Assembly: GCA_002794775.1 (NCBI GenBank)
Contig: NBAY01000023.1
Span: 248,001-312,000, forward strand
DNA from: Porodaedalea pini
Lineage: Eukaryota; Basidiomycota; Agaricomycetes; Hymenochaetales; Hymenochaetaceae
Direction: 5' to 3'
DNA length: 64,000 nucleotides
Part shown: one piece after another, positions 54,214 through 64,000 of the stretch
Position numbering within the stretch: the stretch's first letter is position 1
Layout of the letters: each line of letters opens with the position of its first letter
Position numbers and translations under genes: made by a program
The notes under the pieces: model-generated
What the model was told of the DNA's origin: nothing
What the model saw: the letters and a program-made list of their open reading frames with translations, nothing else
The model's database searches: none

Positions 54214-56130
54214 TCAGCGATCATGCGACTCGACGACGACAGTCACCGCACGTGTCAGCGAGTAGGGACTCATGCTGTCCGAATTGTCGGAGTCCGATTC
54301 TTCGTCATAGTGTCTTTCGTAGCGCGTCTCGCCTCGAGTGTCCATGACAATTCTCCCCCGGCCCGAGCCGCTCTCCGCACGCTCGCGCAGCAGGCCCCAG
54401 CGCTGCCACCACTCCTCCGCGTCCTCCTCCGGATCATACGCGAAGAGAATGCGGATGTTCTCCCATAGGTGGCGGAACGTCGCCTCATCCCAGCCGCCCG
54501 AGCCGAGCTTCGCAGCCTCGCGCATAGATCGGTCGCGCTCCTCCTGCTCGGGTCCGTCTGGCAGCATCACCGATGCGCTGTTCGCGCTTTCTGATTGTTG
54601 TATATCCCAGCAACGGTCCATGCGGAGCTCCTCGTATCCCGACAGGAAGGTATGTATCTGCTCGCGCGAGCGCAAGCGGGAGAAAAGCGCACCGAAAACA
54701 GCGGCGTCTTCGACGGCCAGAGAACCAGAATGTGTTGATGAGGGCTATGAAGAAGTCGCGTGAGAAGGAGAAATGATAAACCAAGGGCCCGACGCACAAT
54801 CTGAGGATGAGCAGACTCGCCAAGCAAGGCCAGCTTTGAGTCGGGATGCACCCAATTTTCGATTCGCCTCTTCACGAATTTCGTCTCTACGGCGTTCTTC
54901 GCTCGATGAGTGAGTTCCAATAGCCTTTGTGCGTAAATCAGACTATGTTACACAAAGAGAGGATTAAGAAGAGACGAACGCTCTAGGGAAACCCTCGGTG
55001 TTGATTTTTTCGACCGGGACAACTTTGTCCCATACGTCTTCAGTGCCCGGCACATCGGGATTGAAGATCTGGACACTGAACTCCTTGTAGTCCCGCTATC
55101 AAGATTTAGGAGGTCAGACTCTATATATGGAGATGTGTAAAAGTGGATGGTACCGAAGGCGATGTCAATACAGAAATATTTGGTCCCGCATATGCAGTCC
55201 AAACAGGCCTGTGGATGATATCGTACAGTTCTGAGTCGCTCTCCAGTGTCACGTCAGACACGTCGGCGTTCATGCTGTATACGACCGTCCCGCTGTCAAC
55301 CCTTTCTGTAGGATCGCCGCCTTCCTCGATGATGGCGTCCTCAATCACTTGTTGGCAAAGCGAATGATAGCCGTCGGCACCGATGACGATGTCTGGCGAG
55401 AGGACTTCGTCTGTCGATAATGTCACGGACGGTATCGAGGCATTGATTTTGGTAACAGTTACGCCAAATTGTACGACAGCACCTGCAGAGATTGCGAGTG
55501 CATAAACCTGCGCGAGGAGGTCGGAGTACTGGCGGACAAGAGAGATATTAATAGGAACCGTAACATCAAAGCTAGATAGGGGGACTCTTACGTGCATCAG
55601 CCAGAAGTCGGCTTCCAAGACTTTCATGACTTCCTCCCTATACTCGAGTTTGCCGAGGGCCTCCCCCGTGCGCACTGTAATAATGACGATTTCAACGTGA
55701 CGTTTTAATTGAGGTAAGTTTGACGTACACTTCCTAAACGTTAGCTGCTTGCAAAGAATCGCCTTTTCCTTGAACTGTTTTCCCAAGCCCCAGCGATCAA
55801 GGATACGCGCAAGGTTCGGGGGGATACGTATTCCGCATGCATCCTGATCCAAGTGCATCAAGTTTGCGATTTGATTCCGGAATCATTGGGAGGCCGATGA
55901 ATGATACCCGACAGCAAGGGAAAGCAATGTGTGTGTGATACTCGTCGTGAGGGACGCAACGATGGAAATGGACTCAGGCTACCCACCTTTACGAGACTCT
56001 CGCGCTGCTCAACGACATGGACGTTATGACCTGCACGTGCGAGCGCAAATGCAACTGCCAGTCCGCCAAGGGAGCCACCAACGACGACAAAGCGGAGCTT
56101 GAGAGGGGAAAGGCGTAGTTGTGCGGTCAT
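54214..56130 (-). CDS. Group A FAD-dependent monooxygenase, salicylate hydroxylase-like (496 aa, 7 exons)
   Basis: Exons: complement of 54214-54744, 54798-54924, 54980-55095, 55154-55528, 55592-55674, 55729-55843, 55987-56130. These enzymes hydroxylate aromatic rings or similar substrates with NAD(P)H and O2. Seen: N-terminal dinucleotide fold FVVVGGSLGGLAVAFALARA with Glu at the end of the second strand (VHVVEQ), GIRIPPNLARIL, the DG motif in PDIVIGADGYHS, and the second FAD block as LLGESAHPQI then SGSLAVEDAAVFG. A charged 110-residue C-terminal tail follows, including a Trp-rich segment (AEEWWQRWG). ATG 56130 is chosen because it lies just before the first beta strand; an in-frame ATG at 56190 would add 20 residues. 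It lies 6 kb from the halogenase and may belong to the same pathway. Confidence 0.9.
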
Positions 56131-57389
56131 CTGGGCGAAGAATCCCAGTAGCCACGCAAGAGGTGGACATCGGTTGAAAGGCCATGACAATTTCCAAGAC
56201 GGATATGGAAGAAAGTGAGCAACATCGATCGGGGCAAGTCTGACCTAGAGGTACATACGGGAAGTCTGAATGGTGGGGTCGTGGGCCTGCTATCGTCGGA
56301 GGACGTATGTCCGAGCTGGTCGCGGACTTGCTGCTGCCTCCAATTAGACGCTGTTTGCGTGGTACAGTCGACGAGTACGCGCGTTCAGATTTGAAGGATC
56401 AGCGCTAGATCAAGGTACAAAACCGACGCAGACGCACTTTTCGATGAATGAAGGCCGCTGGTCTTCGCCGGCTGATCTATGCCATTGGCCGTACTCGACT
56501 TGACGGACCGCCGCATTTAAAGCTATCAATGACGCCCCTTTACCAGAAGGGCGAGTGTGACTGAGGCTTCACTTCGTGTTATGCCTATAGACCTACACAG
56601 AGCGTGCTGGCCGTGTCAGGGGGTCACTGAGGTTGAGTGAGCGAGGTAATGATGGCTAAAGGATGACAAGCAGGGCCGGCGCGTCAACGCGCGCGCGTTT
56701 AGAACCTATTGGCATCCCATATCAGGCAATAACTTCCCTTCCTCTATCGATTCATCTTAACCCTCTTCTAAATTCTAGTCCGTTACTTCGCTTCAGCAGC
56801 GGTTCTCAAACGCAAAGTCCCCCAGACAGCTCACTAGCGCATGGCTTCTCAATTTACCCATCGAGCTAGAATCATCTAATGCAAACGAGATGACGATTAA
56901 GAGGTCAGACTCGGGCTCGGTGGTCTTCTCCGAGTTTGTAAAACGAGAACAGAGTTGCGTAAGTCGTCAATATTAGAAATGTTCTGTAGGCAGAAGGATT
57001 AATCGGGCGACTTCCACGCTATACAGTTGCTCGTTTTGAGGGTCGTTTCTATAAACAATCGGACAAGGTATGTCAATCAATTTTAAGGCGATACCGGGCT
57101 TCGATTAGCACTGTTATCTGGAAAGAACAAAGACTGCTGACCACACTGTCCTCTCTCTCCGGACTCGACCTAATTCTTCTGTTTTTCCAGAAACTTGTCG
57201 CTGAACGCACTTGCTCCATCCGTTTGATCATTAAAGGCAGCAGTTCAAGGGCATAACTTTTGCTCCCGCATTTCTACTCCCGCATTTTTGATCATTCCCA
57301 GCACCGATTATAGAAGGCAGTCATGTCTATACAGGGAATCACTGCACAGCCATCGCATCTTCACTGATAAGAATGGCTCCCACCGATCC
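56131..57389. other. Upstream region of the FAD monooxygenase, no gene
   Basis: About 1.25 kb with no supported ORF. It contains the promoter of the FAD monooxygenase near 56131-56400 and AT-rich sequence beyond. Confidence 0.5.
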
Positions 57390-57392
57390 TTA

Positions 57393-57573
57393 GGCCCTGT
57401 TTGGATCCGCCTGTAAGGCCGTAAGAACGCGCGATACGTTGGATGCACGCAATACTCTGCTTGCTTTCAGGCTCAGGATCCGGACTAATACACAAGATGC
57501 TCTGTGACTCCTTCCGGTTGTTACCTATCTTAATGATAGTATCATGGTCTTATTGGTGGATCTAAACAGGGTC
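57393..57573. mobile_element. 181 bp inverted-repeat element (MITE-like) with TTA target duplication
   Basis: The left end GGCCCTGTTTGGATCC matches the reverse complement of the right end (GACCCTGTTTAGATCC), and similarity extends about 35 bp inward. TTA flanks both ends (57390-57392 and 57574-57576). TTA duplications are typical of PIF/Harbinger-type elements. No coding capacity. Confidence 0.7.
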
Positions 57574-57576
57574 TTA

Positions 57577-58218
57577 GAGAGTCTGAGAGTCCGAGGTCAA
57601 CGGGTCTTTGCCGTTGGTTAGACTCGGCCCGGGCACAGAGAAACGTAGCAACAGGTGTTCCTCGAATAATCAGCAGAAAACAGATTACTTGCACTTTCCA
57701 TGTCATCGCAGCAGTGCATGCTGGATAGGCCAAGCAAACAGTCACAAGCAGTCTAGATCCACGACACTCTTTATTCAATAAAGTTTTCTCTCCAGAAATG
57801 ACCTCTCGTTCTGTTACCAAGTAGCGAATCGCATATCTCTAGGCCATTCAAACTTACCTTCCCAGCTGACAAAAGTAAAATTCTGAAGCCTCCAGAAATT
57901 TCTTATGCTCACTGTGTTTTCTGTGTTCTCTGGTTCGGAGAAGCGGCTACTGTACTGGTTAGTGCTTTGGCGCTTTTAGAGGCCGGATGGATTCTGCATT
58001 CGGACGTGTGTCTTGCCCTAAATGTCAAAGGGCAGCCTCATTTGGTAGGGTGTGGTCACCTAATTTAGCTGGGATCCAGCTTCTCTGAACCGAAAACGGG
58101 GTTGATTGGCCTAGATACATGGGCCATCTTCTCAAGACTGGATTTTTTCTTTCTCTTTCTACCGTAGAAACGATACTTGTCCAGGAGGAAAAAAAACTCG
58201 CAATTACATAGGTATAGC
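57577..58218. other. Region before the LTR cluster, no gene
   Basis: About 640 bp with no supported ORF or repeat. Confidence 0.4.
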
Positions 58219-58643
58219 TGTTAGGACTTGAACTTTCACCTTTTATTTTACTTTCCTTTTACCATTTCTTTTCTTTTAACCGCTCCTTTTCATTATATTT
58301 AATCGTCTTTTCAATCATTTCCCACACTCCCTCCATATGATCTTCATTTGTTCCATTCCAATCGTTTATGTAACTTTAGATAATATAGTCTCACGGTTGC
58401 TGCTATATAAGGTCTCAGGAATCGCATGAACTCCTTGTTCTGCTTTTCCTCTTACCTCTGTGACAACCTAGGTGAGACTTGTCCCCCTTGTATTAGTTTA
58501 GACTTGTATTAATCCTCTTACCTCCGCAATGACCTAGCCTGAGTACAGTGTGTCCTGAGTCTCCACTCGAGTATAGCACGTCCCAGACAACAGTCAGCCG
58601 AGGGCTGCCCAGTCCGAGTTGTCTCCTGGACTCCCGCCTAACA
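58219..58643 (-). repeat. LTR of a Ty3/gypsy-type element, inverted copy (425 bp)
   Basis: The reverse complement starts TGTTAGGCGGGAGTC and ends CCTAACA, matching the LTRs at 58855 and 63521 along its length. The flanking 5 bp (ATAGC and TAAAA) do not form a duplication, so it is not a simple solo LTR. Confidence 0.85.
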
Positions 58644-58854
58644 TAAAAGCAGAACCCCACCCAGGCTCATCCTCAGCATACGTCGTCGCTGTCAACTCGC
58701 CTTCACCCGGTCTAGAGGAGTGCTCCCCTCAAAGGACTCGATGTGTAAACCCCCTAAATGACAACCCTCAACCCTGCCCGGACGTTTTCAGATGTTCATG
58801 TATTACATAATACCACCAACCGACCTTTCCCGACCCCACCCAAAAGTCCTACCA

Positions 58855-59279
58855 TGTTAGGTGGGAGTCTGGGAGACAACTCAGACTGGGCAGGCCTCGG
58901 CTGACTGTCGTCTGGGATGTGCTATACTCGAGCAGGGACTCGGGACACACTGTACTCAGGCTAGGTCATCGCAGAGGTAAGAGGATTAATACAAGTCTAA
59001 ACTAATACAAGGGGGACGAGTCTCACCTAGGTTGTCACGGAGGTAAGAGGAAAAGCAGAACAAGGAGTTCATGCAATTCCTGAGACCTTATATAGCGGCG
59101 ACCATGAGACTATATTATCTAAAGTTACATAAACGAACGGAATGGAACGAATGAAAGTCATGTGGAAAGATTGTGGGAAGTGATTGAAAAGACAATTAAA
59201 TATAATGAAAAGGAGCGGTTAAAAGAAAAGAAATGATAAAAGGAAAATAAAAGAAAAGGTGAAAGTTCAAGTTCTGACA
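58855..59279 (+). repeat. LTR of the Ty3/gypsy element, 5' copy (425 bp)
   Basis: Starts TGTTAGGTGGGAGTC and ends GTTCTGACA, with the TG...CA ends of LTRs. It lies directly upstream of the gag-pol region. It differs from the 63521 copy largely by C/T and G/A changes at CpG-type positions. Confidence 0.88.
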
Positions 59280-59872
59280 TACCGAGGTTGCTTAGTGCTA
59301 ACTCGAGGCAGACGCCGACGAATTCGTCAGTGTCTAAAGCGTTGTGACCGAAGGTCACCACTTGCCGACTTCTCCAACCCTGGCTCTCTGCATCTCCCTT
59401 TGGTGGAGGAGCCACTTAACTTGGATGTGGGTGACGTTATGTGTCCAGTCGTCAATGTCATTGTCGATTGTTATCTTGGCCACATCATTTCGCCTCATCA
59501 TAAACTTTGCTGACAAACCCGTTCAACGTTGGCATGACCCTGGATCAAACGCCCAACCCATCCCTGTCCCTCCGCCGGTGTCAAGATAGATCTCACTGAC
59601 AAACAGCGATGGGCCCTTCCTGCATCAGCACATTGGAATCCAGACCGACCAGGCTACATCGCAACCAACAACAGCAGCGTCATACACGATATCTGGTGGA
59701 GTGAAGTCCGGCACAGCTGGTATTCATCAGATAAACAAGGAAGGAGAGTGAGGTGGCCCCCAGCCACTCCATCATCGCCTGCACCATCGATGTCCACGGT
59801 CCTCCTGCCGCCGACTCCAGGCCCTTACCGCGAGACTCGTAGAGACCCTTCACCACCAACCCCCCTGAACCT

Positions 59873-60979
59873 TTGACGCCCACACCTGAACCCGCAATGT
59901 CAACAGGAGGGTTCAGTCAACAGCAGATGGAGCAGATCACAGTGATCGTTGCAGGTGCCTTCGCCCATCAGGCGAACAACGCCCCAGCACTGGTTGCTGC
60001 AGCCAATCCCCCGACCCCCAGCATCGATGTCACCCGGCCATGTGAATTCACTGGCGGCGACGATTATTTAGACTTCAAACATGAAGTCCTTCTTTTCGTC
60101 TTGGCAAACCTGAGCCAATACCCCACATCGGAGAGTAAGATCTACATTGCTCTCTCCTACTTGAAGGGTGGTAATGTGGCGACATGGGCACAGAACTACA
60201 TGGAGGAATCAATGACGGCCGGCATCGTAATCTTTACCGACAGTTGGACAAGGTTCCAAGAGCAGCTAGACGCCTCATTCGATGATCCGAACTGGAAGGA
60301 AAAGGCGCTGGCGAAATTCCAGACCAAGGTTCAGAAGGACCTCACCGCCAATGAGTTCTTCCAGGATCTTGACGTCATCATCATGAGAGCGGGTCTAACA
60401 GACGACAGCATCATCTGTGACTGCCTGAAGCGAGTGATGAACATCGAGGTGGTATGAGGGGTGCTGAGGTCGACACCAGTCCCGACAACATATGACGACT
60501 GGAAGAAGAAGGCGATCGAGATCGACCAGGGTGAACAACAGATCCAGGCAATCCAGCGAGGTCATGCATTCCCACTTCCACCATGCCAGCAGCAGCAACA
60601 GGCACCCCCAGCTCACCATCAGAATGCAGCCCCCCATGTTGACAAATGTGATGCAACTGGTGTCACATTCAGAGGTGCCGGCCAGCCGATGGACGTCTCA
60701 ATGAATGAGGTGCAACACCGACATGCGTGCTGGATCTGTGGCCAACTAGGTCACTTCAAGGATAAGTGCCCACAAGGACAGGGAATCGTTCAGTGTATGC
60801 TGCAGATGGTGGCGCCCGGTGAACGTTGCCTCCTCACTGACAAGCTAGGCGCGATGAAGGAGTCAGCATTCGAGGAAGTCGTAGACACTCGAAGGACGAC
60901 AGTGGAGGACTATGTGGAAGAGGAGAGAGATGATGAAGAGGTCATCGACTCGCAGGGTTTTGTGAGTGGTCAGGCATAG
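59873..60979 (+). pseudogene. Ty3/gypsy gag, one premature stop
   Basis: Gag-like ORF: an N-terminal capsid-type region with PCEFTGGDDYLDFKHE and ALSYLKGGNVATWAQNYME, then a nucleocapsid zinc knuckle CWICGQLGHFKDKCP (CCHC) near 60730-60775. The frame is continuous apart from one in-frame TGA at 60455-60457. Retrotransposon gag forms the cytosolic particle in which reverse transcription takes place; this copy is probably inactive. Confidence 0.85.
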
Positions 60980-61014
60980 CCATCAGGGCGACTGACTGAG
61001 TAGAACAAGGGACT

Positions 61015-63520
61015 TTGAATCCGGATCTGCTAAAATATAACCAACCGTCTGTACAATACATAGATGCAAACAACGTCGATGGTTTTTCCGATTACGGAGT
61101 CCCCACCGGTGTGAATAAGGAAAGCAAGTACGAGCAGCTGTTCATGAGGGGAACTGGTGGACACCAGCTGGACCTCCTCCTGAATGTCAGATGTAACGTG
61201 GAGGGTGAGACGAGGGAGGTAGATGCGCATGCACTCGTGGATTCGGGGTGTACGGGATCGTGCATTGACGTGAGGTTTGTCAAATGCTATGGGTTGGAAA
61301 CCAAGCACTACATCAGGCCTCTTGCAGTGCTCAATGCGGATGGCACGCACAACGAGGCTGGTCTGATTGAGAGATACATCAACGTCGAGCTAATGATTGG
61401 ACATCACAAGGAAAGGATAGTCCTTGTGGTGACATCCCTGGCATTGTCAAACATCTTCCTGGGCTACAAATGGCTTCGACACCACAACCCAGAGGTTGAC
61501 TGGAAGACGGGTTCGATTGAATTCACCTGTTGCCCAGAGGAGTGTGCAATTGAGAAGGAGGTTGTGGAGGAGATGAGGAGGGTGAGAGAGGTGCGAATGG
61601 ACAAGGCGTCCTGGCCCGCATACCTCAATGACTTTGCCGACGTCTTCAGTGAGAAAGGCTTCAAAAAGCTACCGGAACATTGCCCCTGGGATCATGTCAT
61701 TGACTTGAAACCTGACTTCAAGCCTAGCAACTGCAAGATCTATCCACTGACACCGATGGAACAGCAGTCACTGAAGGACTTCCTCGAAGAGAACTTGAAG
61801 TCGGGCCGCATATGAAAGTCAATCTCACCGATGGCGTCACCCTTCTTTTTCATTAAGAAGACCAACAAATTGCTGCACCCGATCCAGGACTACCATAAAC
61901 TCAATGATGGCACTATCAAGAACAAGTATCCTCTCCCCCTCATCAACAAACTTGTCGACAAGGTCAAGAAGGCAAAGTTCATCACCAAGCTTGACCTTCA
62001 CTGGGGATACTACAACGTCTGGATCCATGAAGGTGATGAGTGGAAGGCAGCGTTCCACATGAACATGGGTCTCTTCGAACCAACAGTCATGTTCTTTGGT
62101 CTTTGTAATGCACCGGCGACGTTCCAAGCTTTTGTCAACCACATCTTCAAGGGATTAATCTATGACAACTTGATCATTGTCTACCTCAATGACATACTGA
62201 TTCTCTTGCAAACTCTAGAGGAACATATTGAGACGTCGAGGTGTGTCCTTCAGATCTTGCGAGAAAACGGCCTGTACCTGAAACCGGAGAAGTGTGAGTT
62301 TGACACCAAGGTAGTAAAGTACCTTGGCCACATCGTCGGTAATGGCAAAATTAGGGTGGACCCGGTGAAGACAGAAGCAATCGCAGACTGGCCCATCCCA
62401 CGAAACGTCAAACAGCTGCAACAGTTCCTCGGCATGGGCAACTGGCTACGACGGTTTATCAAGGACTACAGCAAGGTAGTCCATCTGTTGATGTCACTGA
62501 CAGGCAAGAAGGACTGGGTATGGGAGACTGAACAGCAGGAAGCGTTCAAGGAGCTGAGATGACATCTCTGCTCACCTCCAGTCCTAGCCATTGTGAACGA
62601 TGAGGGCCCTTTCTGCATTGAAGCAGACTCATCAAACTTCATGCTAGGAGGTGTGTTGTTGCAGAAGCAGGAAGGCAAGTGGAGGGTAGTCGCCTACAGG
62701 TCAGAAGTGCTCCTGCCGGTGGAATGAAACTACGAGATCTATGACAAGAAGATGCTCGCGATCATTTTGTCACTCAAGGAATGGAGACAGTACCTTCTCA
62801 GAGCCCGTCACAAGATCGAGATCTGGTCCGACCACGCCAACCTCACCTACTTCAGGTCAGCACAGAAGCTGAGCTATCGCCAAGCTCGCTGGTGAACAGA
62901 GCTCGAGGAATTCGACTTCCACCTCAAGCACAAGTCGGGGAAGACGATGGGCAAGGCAGACCTGCTATCGCACAAGGTGGGCTATGATGAAGGCAAGGAT
63001 GACAACAACGGAGTCATGTTCATCAAGGAGAAGTGGCTGAACCATGGAATGGTGAGAACGTCACATGACGAGGTGTGGGAACGAGTGGGTGAGGTGCAGA
63101 GGGTGCAGAACGAGTCAGAGAGGCCAACAGGGATGACAGAGGTCAACGGTTTGTGGCGGATGAAGGGCAAGATATACATCCCGTCGATGATAAAGGAATC
63201 TGTGTTGCAGGAGTGTCACGACTCGGTACTGGCTGGGCATCCAGGAGCATCAAAAATGGTGGAGCTTGTCCGTTGAGACTTCTGGTGGGCGTCGATGTTC
63301 TCCGATGTCTGAGCGTATGTCCAAGGGTGTGATCACTGTCAGTGAACAAAGGCTCTGAGGGCATCAAGGTCAAGGCCACTTCACCCGAACGCAGTCCCTG
63401 AAGGTCCTTGGGAAATTGTTACGGTTGATCTCATCGGAGAGCTCCCAGACTCGAAGGGACATAATATGATCTGTGTCTTCATGGATAGATTCTCGAAGCA
63501 GATGCATGCAATCCCAACGA
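61015..63520 (+). pseudogene. Ty3/gypsy pol: protease, reverse transcriptase, RNase H and truncated integrase, seven premature stops
   Basis: One frame runs the full length, cut by TGA at 61813, 62560, 62725, 62893, 63274, 63310 and 63343. Order: aspartic protease (ALVDSGCTGSCID), reverse transcriptase (ASPFFFIKK, KLDLHWGYYNV, FFGLCNAPATFQ, YLND), RNase H ([25 protein letters not shown]), then the integrase zinc-binding region (ECHDSVLAGHPGASKM, CDHC) and the start of the integrase core (VTVDLIGELP, VFMDRFSK). The reverse transcriptase motif normally reads YLDD; here Asp is Asn at 62188-62190. The integrase core stops where an LTR begins at 63521. No function is expected. Confidence 0.9.
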
Positions 63521-63959
63521 TGTTAGGTGGGAGTCTGGGAGACGGCTCGGACTGGGCAGGCCTCAGCTGACTGTCGTCTGGGACGTGTTATACTCGAGCG
63601 GGGACTTGGGACATGCTGTACTCAGGCTAGGTCGTTGTGAAGGTAAGAGGAATTAATACAAGTCTAAACTAATACAAGAGGGACGAGTCTCACCTAGGTT
63701 GTCACGGAGGTAAGAGGAAAAGCAGAACAGGTGTTCAGATGCGATTCCTCTTCCTTATATACAGTGATCACCTTGTGAGAACCGGTTGCCCAACTATCTA
63801 GGATTACATAAAGAGAGTGGAATGCAACAAATGAAGGTCATGTGAAGGGAGTGTGGGAAATGATTGAAAAGATGATTAATTATAATGGAAAGGAGCGATT
63901 AAAAGAAAAGAAATGATAAAAGGTAATTAAAAAAGAAAGGAAAAGTTCGAGTCCTGACA
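63521..63959 (+). repeat. LTR of the Ty3/gypsy family interrupting integrase (439 bp)
   Basis: Starts TGTTAGGTGGGAGTC and ends GTCCTGACA. It joins the integrase reading frame in mid-domain. The next bases (TTACCCCCCCCTCAAGG) neither resume the integrase frame nor repeat the left flank (AACGA), so it is probably the 5' LTR of a second, nested element running out of the window. Confidence 0.8.
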
Positions 63960-64000
63960 TTACCCCCCCCTCAAGGTTGGGCGTCCCGACCAACCGAGAT

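Noticed and set aside
63521..63959. Solo LTR in the integrase
   Set aside because: A solo LTR should be followed by a copy of AACGA and resumed integrase sequence; neither is present.

Overview
The window is nuclear DNA from a filamentous fungus, most likely an Agaricomycete (Basidiomycota). The genes are cut by many 45-110 bp introns. Families include a DUF6533 membrane protein, a Dur3-type urea transporter, a basidiomycete-style P450 and a flavin-dependent halogenase. There are no operons and no bacterial signals. Exon structures were worked out by hand from splice signals, reading phase and remembered family motifs; no search was run.

Layout. 0-3.6 kb: end of a non-LTR retrotransposon, a tannase/feruloyl-esterase-family gene (-), and a 608 bp inverted-repeat element just upstream of it. 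6-13.4 kb: Dur3-like urea transporter (+) and a cytochrome P450 (+). 14-25 kb: a second truncated retrotransposon with a 14 bp target duplication, a UBR7-like E3 ligase (+), an epoxide hydrolase (+), a DUF6533 protein (-) and an NAD(P)HX epimerase (+). 25-37.5 kb: a short-chain dehydrogenase (-) with an 8 nt microexon and an apparent 1 nt frameshift, an FHA-RING E3 ligase (-), an HMG-box protein (-) and a large F-box/WD40 protein (+). 38-48.3 kb: an O-methyltransferase (-) and a flavin-dependent halogenase (+), divergently transcribed and packed with simple repeats in exons, introns and the gap between them. 50.8-56.1 kb: two paralogous ~100-residue proteins of unknown function (+) and a group A FAD monooxygenase (-). 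57-64 kb: a 181 bp inverted-repeat element and decayed Ty3/gypsy LTR retrotransposon material.

How the genes may work together. The halogenase and O-methyltransferase share a 2.5 kb intergenic region, and an aromatic-type FAD monooxygenase lies 6 kb away. This would fit a small accessory pathway that hydroxylates, halogenates and O-methylates a phenolic compound. No backbone synthase is in the window. The tannase, urea transporter, P450 and epoxide hydrolase look like ordinary saprotroph accessory genes. UBR7-like, NAD(P)HX epimerase, FHA-RING and F-box/WD40 are housekeeping or regulatory. The transposons carry premature stops that are all TGA, mostly where CGA is expected, and the Ty3 reverse transcriptase has lost a catalytic aspartate through a CpG-to-CpA change. 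This points to CpG methylation and deamination of repeats.
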